33,808 nucleotides of DNA from Candidatus Kuenenbacteria bacterium GW2011_GWA2_42_15 (GTDB lineage Bacteria > Patescibacteriota > Patescibacteriia > UBA2196 > GWA2-42-15): contig LCCW01000002.1 of the NCBI GenBank assembly GCA_000998185.1, positions 1 to 33,808 of the forward strand. Reading direction: 5' to 3'. Position 1 is the stretch's first letter. Every line of letters starts with the position of its first letter. The notes under the pieces are model-generated. The model did not search any database and was not told the DNA's origin. It worked only from the letters and a program-made list of their open reading frames with translations. A program made the translations under genes and the position numbers. This document shows positions 9,536 through 16,127 of the stretch, piece after piece.

Positions 9536-9580
9536 TTGTTCAACAAAAGAGCCATGCTACAATAGTAACGCGGCTCTTTT
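9536..9580 (+). terminator. Terminator with a promoter inside its loop
   Basis: AAAAGAGCC (9545-9553) pairs perfectly with GGCTCTTTT (9572-9580), a 9-bp stem ending in T4, which would stop khpA transcription. The 18-nt loop contains TGCTACAAT (9555-9563), an extended -10 element. TTGTTC lies 16 bp upstream (9536-9541) as a weak -35. Transcription of trmD could therefore begin inside the terminator of the previous gene. Confidence 0.65.
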
Positions 9581-9660
9581 AATTTTAAAAAGTGAATCAA
9601 GAAAATTAAGTCAAGGAATAAATCGCTTAATTTGCTTGACTCGCTTGGCGCGCTTGCTTT

Positions 9661-10317
9661 ATGGAGTTTGATCTCATCACCATTTTCCCCCATGTTCTGG
9701 ATTCTTATCTAAATGAATCTATTTTGAAGCGCGCTCAAAAAAAGAAATTGATTAAAATAAAGTTCCATGATCCGCGCGCATTCGCCGTTGGCCGCCACAA
9801 AACCGTGGATGACCGGCCGTTTGGCGGGGGACCGGGCATGCTCATGAAAATTGAGCCGCTTTACAAAACTTTGAAAAAAATTAAAAGACAAAAAAAAGCG
9901 CGCGTGATTCTTTTTGATCCCGCCGGCATCCAGTTCAGTCAGGCCAAAGCTAAAGAATTTTCCCGCTTAAACCAGCTCGTCATGATCGCCGGTCGCTATG
10001 AGGGCGTGGATAATCGGATTGAAAAATTCATTGACGAAAAAATTTCCATCGGTTCGTATGTGCTGTCGGGTGGTGAACTGCCAGCGGCCGTGGTGATTGA
10101 AGCGGTCAGCCGTTTATTACCCGGCGTATTGGGCAATCGGGAATCGCTTAAAGAAGAAACATACTCTGAGGAATTAAAAATTATAAATTTAAAATTAAAA
10201 ATTAACCAAAAAGAATACCCGCACTATACCCGGCCGGAAGTTTTTTCCTATATTGAAAAAGGCAAAAAGAAAAAAAAAAATCACCAATCTAAAATCATCA
10301 ATCTGAAATTGTTGTAA
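9661..10317 (+). CDS. trmD: tRNA (guanine37-N1)-methyltransferase, aberrant C-terminus
   Basis: TrmD methylates G37 of tRNAs using S-adenosylmethionine and prevents +1 frameshifting. The N-terminal SPOUT knot domain is convincing: ITIFPHVLD, DDRPFGGGPGMLM (residues 50-62), IAGRYEGVDNRI, SIGSYVLSGGELPA and the Arg of AVSRLLPGVLG (Arg151, equal to E. coli Arg154). The rest is odd. Ungapped alignment places Glu166 at the position of the essential Asp169. Residues 172-184 are a low-complexity Ile/Leu/Lys/Asn segment inserted before EYPHYTRPEVF. After residue 195 the normal C-terminal domain is missing and replaced by a lysine run and another KIINLKLL tail. Total length is 218 against about 240-255. 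Neither other frame downstream restores the missing domain. It may be a degraded, diverged or repeat-invaded TrmD. Confidence 0.9.
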   Translation: MEFDLITIFPHVLDSYLNESILKRAQKKKLIKIKFHDPRAFAVGRHKTVDDRPFGGGPGMLMKIEPLYKTLKKIKRQKKARVILFDPAGIQFSQAKAKEFSRLNQLVMIAGRYEGVDNRIEKFIDEKISIGSYVLSGGELPAAVVIEAVSRLLPGVLGNRESLKEETYSEELKIINLKLKINQKEYPHYTRPEVFSYIEKGKKKKKNHQSKIINLKLL

Positions 10318-10346
10318 TTGACTGGCTCAGATTAAAATGTTATCCT
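10318..10346 (+). promoter_or_regulatory. Promoter of the adenylate-kinase-like gene
   Basis: TTGACT at 10318-10323, a 17-bp spacer and TATCCT at 10341-10346 with an extended -10 TG at 10338-10339. The start would be near 10353, giving a leader of about 30 nt. Confidence 0.7.
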
Positions 10347-10384
10347 ATTAGCAATCATTAACCGTTAACTAAGAAGCAACAACT

Positions 10385-11458
10385 ATGTCTAGCAGAGAGT
10401 TGTCTCTTATAAAGACCAAGGTAGCGGGTCTGCACACTAGGTTTAATTTATCTGATCCCGACTCCCGCCGGGAGTATTTTGAAGCTAAAGCTGGTTCAGA
10501 AATAAAAGAATTGAAAGAATATTTTAAAAATAATTCTTTTATTGCCTATTTGCTTGGTAAAAAAAATTCCGGTAAAGGCACTTATACCAAGTTAATGATT
10601 GAAATTTTTGGCAAAGATAAAATCGGCCATATTTCAGTCGGTGACATTGTGCGCGCCGCTTATGCTGATATAAAGGATGAAGTAAAAAAACAAGAGCTGG
10701 TTGATTATATTCACAAAAATTACCGCGGCTATATTTCAGTTGATCAAGCGCTTGACGCCTTGGTCAATAAATCACAAGACAAACTTTTACCCACTGAATT
10801 TATCCTAACATTAGTTAAAAAAGAAATTGACAAGTTAGAGCGCAGATCTTTATTTATTGATGGTTTCCCTCGTGATCTAGATCAAATTTCTTATTCTCTT
10901 TATTTCCGGGCATTGATCAATTACCGAGAAGACCCGGATGTTTTCGTCACTATTGATATTCCAGATTCAGTTATTGACGAACGGATAAAATACAGAGTGG
11001 TTTGTCCAAAATGTCAGACTCCACGTAATATCAAACTGCTAGCCACCAAGAAGGTTGGTTATGATAAAGAGAAGGATAAATATTACCTAATTTGTGACGA
11101 CCCGGATTGTGGCGGCGCCCGCATGATAGGCAAAGAGGGGGACAATCTTGGCATTGAAACTGTCCGTAAAAGACTTGAATTGGATGATGAGCTGATCAAA
11201 AAAGTTTCCTCATTGCACGGTATTCCGCAAGCGCAACTCCGCAACGCGCTTCCGGTTGATCGGGCCGCAGAGCTGGTTGACGATTACGAAATTACACCAG
11301 AATTTTATTATGAACGAGCTGCCAACAATACAGTTGTGGTTAAAGAAAAATCGTGGACAATAAAGGATAATGCCGGTGTTGAAAGTTATAGTCTGATGGC
11401 CCCAGCGGTAGTTGTTTCAATGATCAAACAGCTGGCAAATATTTTGTGTCCGAGATAA
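10385..11458 (+). CDS. Adenylate kinase-like nucleoside monophosphate kinase
   Basis: This 357-residue member of the adenylate kinase family would catalyse phosphoryl transfer between ATP and a nucleoside monophosphate in the cytoplasm. Evidence is a Walker A loop GKKNSGKGT (residues 58-66), the NMP-binding HISVGDIVR, the signature FIDGFPRDLDQI, and an expanded LID carrying a four-cysteine zinc site (CPKCQ, then CDDPDCGG). The LID is followed by ETVRKRLELDDEL. It is far longer than the usual 190-220 residues: about 50 extra residues precede the P-loop and roughly 70 follow the LID. The extra N- and C-terminal parts match nothing I recognise. It has its own promoter and a terminator (11616-11640), so it is monocistronic. 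Substrate specificity cannot be read from sequence. Confidence 0.85.
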   Translation: MSSRELSLIKTKVAGLHTRFNLSDPDSRREYFEAKAGSEIKELKEYFKNNSFIAYLLGKKNSGKGTYTKLMIEIFGKDKIGHISVGDIVRAAYADIKDEVKKQELVDYIHKNYRGYISVDQALDALVNKSQDKLLPTEFILTLVKKEIDKLERRSLFIDGFPRDLDQISYSLYFRALINYREDPDVFVTIDIPDSVIDERIKYRVVCPKCQTPRNIKLLATKKVGYDKEKDKYYLICDDPDCGGARMIGKEGDNLGIETVRKRLELDDELIKKVSSLHGIPQAQLRNALPVDRAAELVDDYEITPEFYYERAANNTVVVKEKSWTIKDNAGVESYSLMAPAVVVSMIKQLANILCPR

Positions 11459-11529
11459 ATTGTTCAATTTTTTGGTGCAGGATAAAATTTTATACGATGT
11501 GGATTTGAACGGCATAATGGAGTAATTTC

Positions 11530-11601
11530 GTAGGGGTTTATTAGTATAAACCCAATTATAAAAAAATCTATTATTATGGGCGTATAGCGATACGCCCCTA
11601 C
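11530..11601. repeat. REP double hairpin, left of transposase
   Basis: The element starts GTAGGGG and ends CCCCTAC. It holds two imperfect palindromes, GGGTTTATTAGTATAAACCC and GGGCGTATAGCGATACGCCC, separated by an AT-rich spacer. A second copy with the same order and orientation lies at 12271-12343 on the other side of the transposase, and a related sequence is inside the gene. Confidence 0.85.
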
Positions 11602-11615
11602 ATTCAATAAAAAAT

Positions 11616-11640
11616 GACGGCTAACCCCCGTCTTTTTTTT
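11616..11640 (+). terminator. Rho-independent terminator after the Adk-like gene
   Basis: GACGG (11616-11620) pairs with CCGTC (11628-11632) and is followed directly by eight T residues. Confidence 0.8.
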
Positions 11641-11644
11641 CGTT

Positions 11645-12247
11645 TTAAAAATTTTTTGGATTATTTTCGTCTCTGACCCACGAATGCGGATTTTCCAAAA
11701 TATATTGCCGGATATTATTTAACTCGTCTTCCTCGCGCACGATATGTTCATAATAATTCCTCTGCCAAACCGGCACGCCTGGAGAATTCAGGAGGAGATT
11801 GATTTTTGTCGTGGTGGCTGATTTAAAACCGCGGATGATTGCGCCAAGATTATTTTTTGGTGACTGTAGGGGCGTATTGATATACGCCCGGTCTTCGTTT
11901 GGCGTATTGATATACGCCCGGTCTTCGTTTGGCGTATTGATATACGCCCGGTCTTCGTTTGGCGTATTGGCCCCTACAGGCCTATTTATTTTTATAATGG
12001 CATGAAAATGATTAGGCATCACGGTAAAAATATCCAGTTCGACATTTTTTCTGATGTTGGCGGTATTATTCCATTCATCAAAAACAATTCTTCCCGCGTC
12101 GTTCAATTTTATCTTGCCATTAATAATCTCGCCAAATAAGGGCTCGCGGTTGTATGTGCAAATTGTTACAAAATAATATCCATATTCGGAATAATCAAAT
12201 CCGGGTAACCTGATTGACCGGCGATTGGTGGCAAAATTTTTATTCAT
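11645..12247 (-). CDS. REP-associated tyrosine transposase (RAYT), repeat-invaded
   Basis: This 200-residue Y1/HUH transposase of the IS200-related RAYT family processes single-stranded REP DNA. Visible motifs are the N-terminal RLPGFDYSEYGYYFVTICT, the histidine pair in MPNHFHAII, LGAIIRGFKSATT, and the catalytic tyrosine region QRNYYEHIVR followed by RQYILENP. Residues around 97-127 contain three tandem copies of NTPNEDRAYI plus a partial one. They are encoded by a 30-bp repeat carrying the REP palindrome. This lies between the His motif and the FKS motif, where family members have a variable loop, so function may survive. REP double hairpins flank the gene on both sides. Minus-strand start at 12247; no clear Shine-Dalgarno. 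Confidence 0.93.
   Translation of the reverse strand: MNKNFATNRRSIRLPGFDYSEYGYYFVTICTYNREPLFGEIINGKIKLNDAGRIVFDEWNNTANIRKNVELDIFTVMPNHFHAIIKINRPVGANTPNEDRAYINTPNEDRAYINTPNEDRAYINTPLQSPKNNLGAIIRGFKSATTTKINLLLNSPGVPVWQRNYYEHIVREEDELNNIRQYILENPHSWVRDENNPKNF
11865..11979. repeat. In-frame tandem REP repeat inside the transposase
   Basis: Three exact 30-bp copies (11871-11900, 11901-11930, 11931-11960) of a unit beginning GGCGTATTGATATACGCC, plus a truncated fourth. The array is bracketed by TGTAGGGG on the left and CCCCTACA on the right, the same ends as the flanking REP elements. It is a multiple of three in length within the frame and adds Asn-Thr-Pro-Asn-Glu-Asp-Arg-Ala-Tyr-Ile repeats. Confidence 0.9.
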
Positions 12248-12270
12248 AAAATAATTATAACATTTTTATC

Positions 12271-12343
12271 GTTGGGGTCTATTGCCATAGACCCAATTGC
12301 AAAACAAACCCATTATGATGGGCGTATATCAATACGCCCCTAC
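12271..12343. repeat. REP double hairpin, right of transposase
   Basis: It has the same architecture as 11530-11601: a start G-T-T-G-G-G-G, palindrome GGGTCTATTGCCATAGACCC, AT-rich spacer, palindrome GGGCGTATATCAATACGCCC and final CCCCTAC. It lies 24 bp upstream of the transposase start. Confidence 0.85.
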
Positions 12344-12357
12344 GATTTCATTTTTCC

Positions 12358-12418
12358 CAAATACAAAAGCCCGTAAAGAGAATCCGCTTTTGTATTTTGC
12401 GAACCCTTTCTACGGGCT
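12358..12418 (-). terminator. Terminator/pseudoknot at the end of the structured RNA
   Basis: On the minus strand AGCCCGTA (12418-12411) pairs with TACGGGCT (12375-12368), followed by TTTT at 12367-12364. An overlapping 11-bp perfect stem, 12360-12370 with 12386-12396, crosses this helix, so the two are either alternatives or form an H-type pseudoknot. On the plus strand the same hairpin is followed by T6 (12421-12426), so it could act in both directions. Confidence 0.6.
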
Positions 12419-12901
12419 GATTTTTTGACCATCGGCGTGAGTGCTGATAGTCTTTTATTTTTTTCTGAATAGCGTTATTACTCACGATGATTTATCTATT
12501 CAGGTTACGTCTTTTTCACGATTTTTATAGTCTTCCCGATTGAAATCGGGATTAGACTCGGAGTTGCTCGGTTACCGTAACTTATCCCGATTGGCTCCAA
12601 TAACGACCCTTGTTTGATTTGCGAAACGAATTTTTAACTCGTTTCCTGTAATCAATCTTTAGTAAACATTTCCTTTTACTAAAGCTGGGTCCAATTTTCA
12701 AAGAACGATTTAAAACATGGCAACGGAGCGGGGGTATCTCTTTGGGAGCACTTTACCTCACCTCGTCAGGGGGGCCGCACATCAGTAGTGCTCGCCCGCT
12801 CCGTGCCGTCTGAAAATTTTTGCCGCCGTGGGTGATTGCGACAACACTCATGAGTGTGGTTGGATTTCTCCGTGGCGTCCACACCATTTTTCGGCGGCAA
12901 A
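12358..12901 (-). ncRNA. Large structured non-coding RNA candidate, class unknown
   Basis: No gene fits this 540-base stretch, yet almost all of it is in complementary segments. Helices, by plus coordinates: 12819-12828/12892-12901 (10 bp); 12694-12700/12811-12817; 12719-12732/12795-12807 (13 bp with one bulge); 12746-12752/12787-12793; a three-way junction closed by 12605-12609/12687-12691 with arms 12614-12655 and 12657-12684; 12504-12509/12576-12581 around hairpin 12529-12558; and two hairpins (12427-12452 and 12465-12503) whose loops share 7-nt complementarity. Two helices contain a G-U pair only if read on the minus strand (C-A or A-C on plus), so the RNA is probably minus. On that strand it begins 8 nt after the stop of the lipoprotein gene. 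I see no tmRNA, RNase P or SRP signatures. It could be a giant ornate RNA or a structured 3' UTR. Confidence 0.6.
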
Positions 12902-12909
12902 GAGAGCTA

Positions 12910-14478
12910 CTATAGCTTGGGGTCAAAATTTTGAACTACAACCTCTGGCAGATGCACCGAGTCGTAGTTCCGTGGATCCGGCATGTTCGGCGAGGTGGAC
13001 TCCCAAACCACCTCAATCACTGTGCCTTCGGGTACGGGCACAAACGATCTCGCCGTCAACCGAGTAGTTTCACCCTCACCAGTGTCGGGCGATTCCATTT
13101 GGCCAATAACCTCACTGGTGTCCATCCGGCGGATGGTACACAAGAAAGATTCGCAGGTTTGCACAGGATCCTTCTTGTTTTGACCTCGGATCTCACGCCC
13201 CCAGACAAAAATTTCACCGGCAAATAAAGTATTAAACCGCCGGCTGATTTTTTTGTTCCAGGGTTTGGTTCCCACCCAGACTTCTCCATCTAGGTCGGCG
13301 CTCAATAGGCGGGTTCGATAAAAGTTTTTGTAAACTATTACCGAATCCCTGACTACAACTGTATCACGAACGGTTATGAAAACCGTATCGTGTTTGGTTA
13401 CGGTCAGCGTATCCCACCGCACAACCACTAAAGTGTCATTCAGGACAGTGGTGTCCCGAATGACCACATAGGTGGTGTCGTTGAGCCGGAGTGTGTCCCA
13501 TCGAACAACGGTAAGACGGATGGTGTCGGGTGGTGAACTCACCACCGTAGTGTCATGGACAGTTACAGTTACAGTTTCACGCAGGGTAACTGTGTCGCGA
13601 ACAGTAACCGTAACTTGTACCGTGTCTGGGGGCTGGGGGAGAGCTTGCCATTCTGGCTGAATCACCTGCTCTCGGTCAGCTAGAATCAGCTGGCTGGGAG
13701 CAGTGTGTTTTCCGTCCGCGGCGGAGAATGACGCCCAGTAGAGCCCGTCGCGCTCTATTTTTTTCTCCACCACGGCATTACCCAACTCAAACACCTCGCC
13801 CGTATCAGCCCCGACAGGACGCAAGACGCAAGTGGCTGGTAGAGACGAGCCGAACACCAGTCGGATAATTTCGGCCGGCAAATATATGTCAATACTCACA
13901 TTCTGTTCCCCCACAAAAACAGTTTGTGAATAGGGCGCGGAGAATTTATAAGCGAAAATATAGTATAAACAATTTTTTGCCACAGGAATTTGCAGTGTTT
14001 GAGATATCACCTGTGGCCGTTGTATTGTTACCCATTCTCCTTGCCATTCCATGATTACACACGAATCCGGTGTGGCCCCAGTAAAAGTAACAAAAAGCAA
14101 CAGATCATTTTCCGGCAGGGGTTTATTTTTTTGCACCAGGCGAAAATCAACCGAGGTGGGGAAACCTGGTGCTACAACAAAAGCCTTGGTTTGGGACCAA
14201 AAACCTTTTCTTTCAGCCATGGCCACATATTGCCCAACAGGCAAAGCCACGGCGGCAGGGGGGTAGAACGGGGAAGTAGCGGGGCGGGATAGATCAACAG
14301 AGTTCCCATTGAGGGGGAACACGTCAATCTGCGTTGAATCCTGGTCACTGGAGAAAGCGACCGGTAGGACTTGTGCCGCTTGGCCGATGTCGGCTGGATT
14401 TTTGGTGCAGCTTGAAAAAATTACGGCCAAAATGACCGTAATAATAAACAATAAAATCCCCGCGATTTTATCCACCAT
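12910..14478 (-). CDS. Lipoprotein with Asp-Thr-Val stalk repeats, unknown function
   Basis: I recognise no family for this 522-residue protein. It starts with a hydrophobic signal segment (residues 5-21) ending in FSSC, a lipobox-like site with Cys24 as the likely lipidated residue. Residues 35-280 look like beta-rich domains. Residues 284-384 are a run of short repeats of the type xxDTVxVxxDT, about eleven DTV/DTL/DTT units, likely an extended surface stalk. A C-terminal domain follows (residues 385-522, with EVWVGTKPWNKK and a late RNYDSVHLPEVVVQNF). The start is well supported by AAGGAG six bases upstream. It lies 10 bp behind the secreted barrel-like gene and is cotranscribed with it. 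Both are visibly more GC-rich than their neighbours. Repeats of this type recall envelope proteins of Bacteroidota-like diderms (inference), suggesting transfer. Confidence 0.8.
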   Translation of the reverse strand: MVDKIAGILLFIITVILAVIFSSCTKNPADIGQAAQVLPVAFSSDQDSTQIDVFPLNGNSVDLSRPATSPFYPPAAVALPVGQYVAMAERKGFWSQTKAFVVAPGFPTSVDFRLVQKNKPLPENDLLLFVTFTGATPDSCVIMEWQGEWVTIQRPQVISQTLQIPVAKNCLYYIFAYKFSAPYSQTVFVGEQNVSIDIYLPAEIIRLVFGSSLPATCVLRPVGADTGEVFELGNAVVEKKIERDGLYWASFSAADGKHTAPSQLILADREQVIQPEWQALPQPPDTVQVTVTVRDTVTLRETVTVTVHDTTVVSSPPDTIRLTVVRWDTLRLNDTTYVVIRDTTVLNDTLVVVRWDTLTVTKHDTVFITVRDTVVVRDSVIVYKNFYRTRLLSADLDGEVWVGTKPWNKKISRRFNTLFAGEIFVWGREIRGQNKKDPVQTCESFLCTIRRMDTSEVIGQMESPDTGEGETTRLTARSFVPVPEGTVIEVVWESTSPNMPDPRNYDSVHLPEVVVQNFDPKL

Positions 14479-14488
14479 TGCTATCTCC

Positions 14489-15637
14489 TTAGAAAATCAA
14501 ATTGTACAGTTTTTTTGCCACCACACTAATATATTGCCCGGCGGTAAGGGGGTTGATCCCGCCGTACATAGAGTATGTCCACTGGTCAAACTCGGGGCCG
14601 GCGAAGACTTTATCATAGTCTCCGTATATAATGCCAGCTCCACCAGTGAACAGGTGGAATAACTCAAGCCGGGCAGATAATTCATACCCAGTGAGAGTCT
14701 CCAGTTCGCCAGCGATTAGCCCAAGGTCGGTGCGGTGGACGAGTAATTCCTCACTTGTTTCAAGCCGGCCGAACTCAACCGCAATAGCTACATCGTTTTT
14801 ATGCAGTCTGCCGTCCCCACGCTCGCGACAAGAAAAGTGGTTTTTCGGGAATTGGTGTTTATAACCAATCCCAAATCGCGAGAGCTTTTCGCGTACCGGC
14901 CCTCCAATTGGATGGTTAAAGCGACCGGACTCGCCAATTCCACCGTAAAGATAAAACGAATTATTGGTGAAAAAAAGGTGAGCCGTCGCCATTGGCACAG
15001 TGTTGGAAATCCGGCGAGAAAAAACATATCCGACACCACCTGCTACTTCAAGCGACAAGTTAGGGCTGTTAAATACCAAAGTTGTGTCGCCATTTTTTTG
15101 TTTTGGCAAGGCCAGCAGCGAGTCCAATTGCCCCCGCATTTTTTTTTGCTGACCGGCCAGGTCAGCAATTTTTTCGCAGCATGTGTCGACTGGTGGGGGT
15201 GGCACAAACACACCCACTCTTTTGGCAAAGTAAAAATCCACCCGCACAACCCGCTGTTTCCCCAAGCGGGTTTGGCCAATTTTTATCCGCGCGTCTGCCG
15301 GAAGATACGGCGAGATGCGTTCCCCGATAAAAATGGCTCGGTTCACACCCACTGAGTCATCCGCCGCTTTCCAACGGACAGACGATCGATCTCGCCAGCC
15401 AAGACTGTCATAATACCCCGTCACGACAGCTAACTTCACCTCTCTGAAGAGGTAGCCCGCGAATGAAAACGCGGACAGGGTGGAGCGGCCCGCGTCAAAT
15501 GGGCCGAACCAGAGAGTGGTATCCGGGTCCGCCCCCACGAGCTCGGTTTCCACAAAAAGTGAGTCCTGCCCAAAACTCGGCGCGGACAGGAGTGCCATCA
15601 GAGCCACGAGGGTGGTCAACAAAAGAGATTGTTTCAT
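14489..15637 (-). CDS. Secreted beta-barrel-like protein, unknown function
   Basis: This 382-residue exported protein has a classical signal peptide (MKQSLLLTTLVALMALLSAPSFGQ, residues 1-24, cleavage likely after Gly-Gln). A beta-rich region (25-150) and a short coiled coil after PPPPVDTCCEK (residues about 155-185) follow. The C-terminal half has alternating aromatic/glycine strands (VAGGVGYVF, SFYLYGGIG, RFGIGYKHQF, VAIAVEFG, YELSARLELFHLF, AGIIYGDYD, YSMYGG). The final residue is Phe in a pattern like an outer-membrane barrel terminus. I do not recognise the family. The start is supported by GGAGG seven bases upstream. It is first in a two-gene operon with the lipoprotein. An outer-membrane-type protein would be unexpected in a Patescibacterium, which are generally regarded as lacking an outer membrane. 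Function is open. Confidence 0.8.
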   Translation of the reverse strand: MKQSLLLTTLVALMALLSAPSFGQDSLFVETELVGADPDTTLWFGPFDAGRSTLSAFSFAGYLFREVKLAVVTGYYDSLGWRDRSSVRWKAADDSVGVNRAIFIGERISPYLPADARIKIGQTRLGKQRVVRVDFYFAKRVGVFVPPPPVDTCCEKIADLAGQQKKMRGQLDSLLALPKQKNGDTTLVFNSPNLSLEVAGGVGYVFSRRISNTVPMATAHLFFTNNSFYLYGGIGESGRFNHPIGGPVREKLSRFGIGYKHQFPKNHFSCRERGDGRLHKNDVAIAVEFGRLETSEELLVHRTDLGLIAGELETLTGYELSARLELFHLFTGGAGIIYGDYDKVFAGPEFDQWTYSMYGGINPLTAGQYISVVAKKLYNLIF

Positions 15638-15763
15638 TGTGTAACCTCCACAGCTAAAATTTGAAAAATGAATTAAAAAAATAATCTCAATACTCGCTCC
15701 GCCGCGAAGCGGAAAATTTTTGCCCTTCTAGCTCCTTTCTAAATTTCTTTGGTTAAAAATTTT

Positions 15764-15882
15764 CTTGGTTAGTTCTCTCTGGGTCGGATATTATTCACAC
15801 AGCTACACAAGTTATAGTATCTCCATTTCCAGGCCAAAACCGCGTAAATATTATCTTCCATTCCCAAAGAGAACTAACCAAG
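15764..15882 (-). promoter_or_regulatory. Long-range helix in cassette leader RNA
   Basis: Two 20-nt arms (15863-15882 and 15764-15783) are complementary over their full length: 19 Watson-Crick pairs plus one G-U if read on the minus strand (A-C mismatch on plus). They enclose a 79-nt domain. The element lies between the promoter near 16019 and the barrel-like gene starting at 15637, so it is part of the 5' leader. No known riboswitch motif was recognised; the rest of 15638-15763 holds a small CCGC/GCGG hairpin and the ribosome binding site. Confidence 0.6.
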
Positions 15883-16002
15883 TTCTTCTTTTTATTTTCT
15901 CCTAATTTGTTGTTCAATTGTCAAACAACTGGCAAATCTCTTAGCCCCACTTCTGGTTTTTTATATGCCAAAAGCAGAGCCACGAAATATTTTTGAGCTT
16001 GT

Positions 16003-16054
16003 ATTATAGCATAAATTTTCCAATGATAGTATCATATTTATTATTTTTTGTCAA
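16003..16054 (-). promoter_or_regulatory. Promoter pair of the lipoprotein/barrel cassette
   Basis: On the minus strand, TTGACA (16054-16049), a 17-bp spacer and TACTAT (16031-16026) form one promoter. Further downstream TGC-TATAAT (16011-16003) is a perfect extended -10. Either gives a leader of about 360-380 nt ahead of the barrel-like gene. Confidence 0.7.
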
Positions 16055-16080
16055 TCTTTGGCTAAAATCTGCCAAAATAA

Positions 16081-16105
16081 AATGCTCCGCTTAAGCGGAG
16101 CATTT
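16081..16105. terminator. Bidirectional terminator between HtrA-like gene and cassette
   Basis: A perfect palindrome AATGCTCCGC-TTAA-GCGGAGCATT is flanked by A- and T-runs on both sides. On the minus strand it follows the HtrA-like gene by about 20 bp. Confidence 0.85.
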
Positions 16106-16127
16106 TTAACAATTTGTTCAACTCATC

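Noticed and set aside
10260..10400. Frameshift in trmD hiding the normal C-terminal domain
   Set aside because: I inspected the frame after the A-run and saw no VLLSGxHxxI-like sequence; the following bases contain the next promoter.
11865..11979. CRISPR-like array (three exact repeats)
   Set aside because: The repeats are directly adjacent 30-bp units with no spacers and lie within a coding frame; they are REP-derived tandem copies.
12746..12793. Hammerhead-like CTGACGAGG on the minus strand
   Set aside because: The CUGANGA-like string lacks a proper stem II and the GAAA core at the needed place.
12358..12901. tmRNA or RNase P RNA as identity of the structured region
   Set aside because: The pseudoknot and many hairpins suggested tmRNA, but there is no tRNA-like domain with GGTTCGA and CCA, no tag reading frame, and no GAGGAAAGTCC-type RNase P core on either strand.
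12828..13289. Several open frames on the plus strand across the lipoprotein gene
   Set aside because: They are shadows of the minus-strand gene, with no ribosome binding site or recognisable product.
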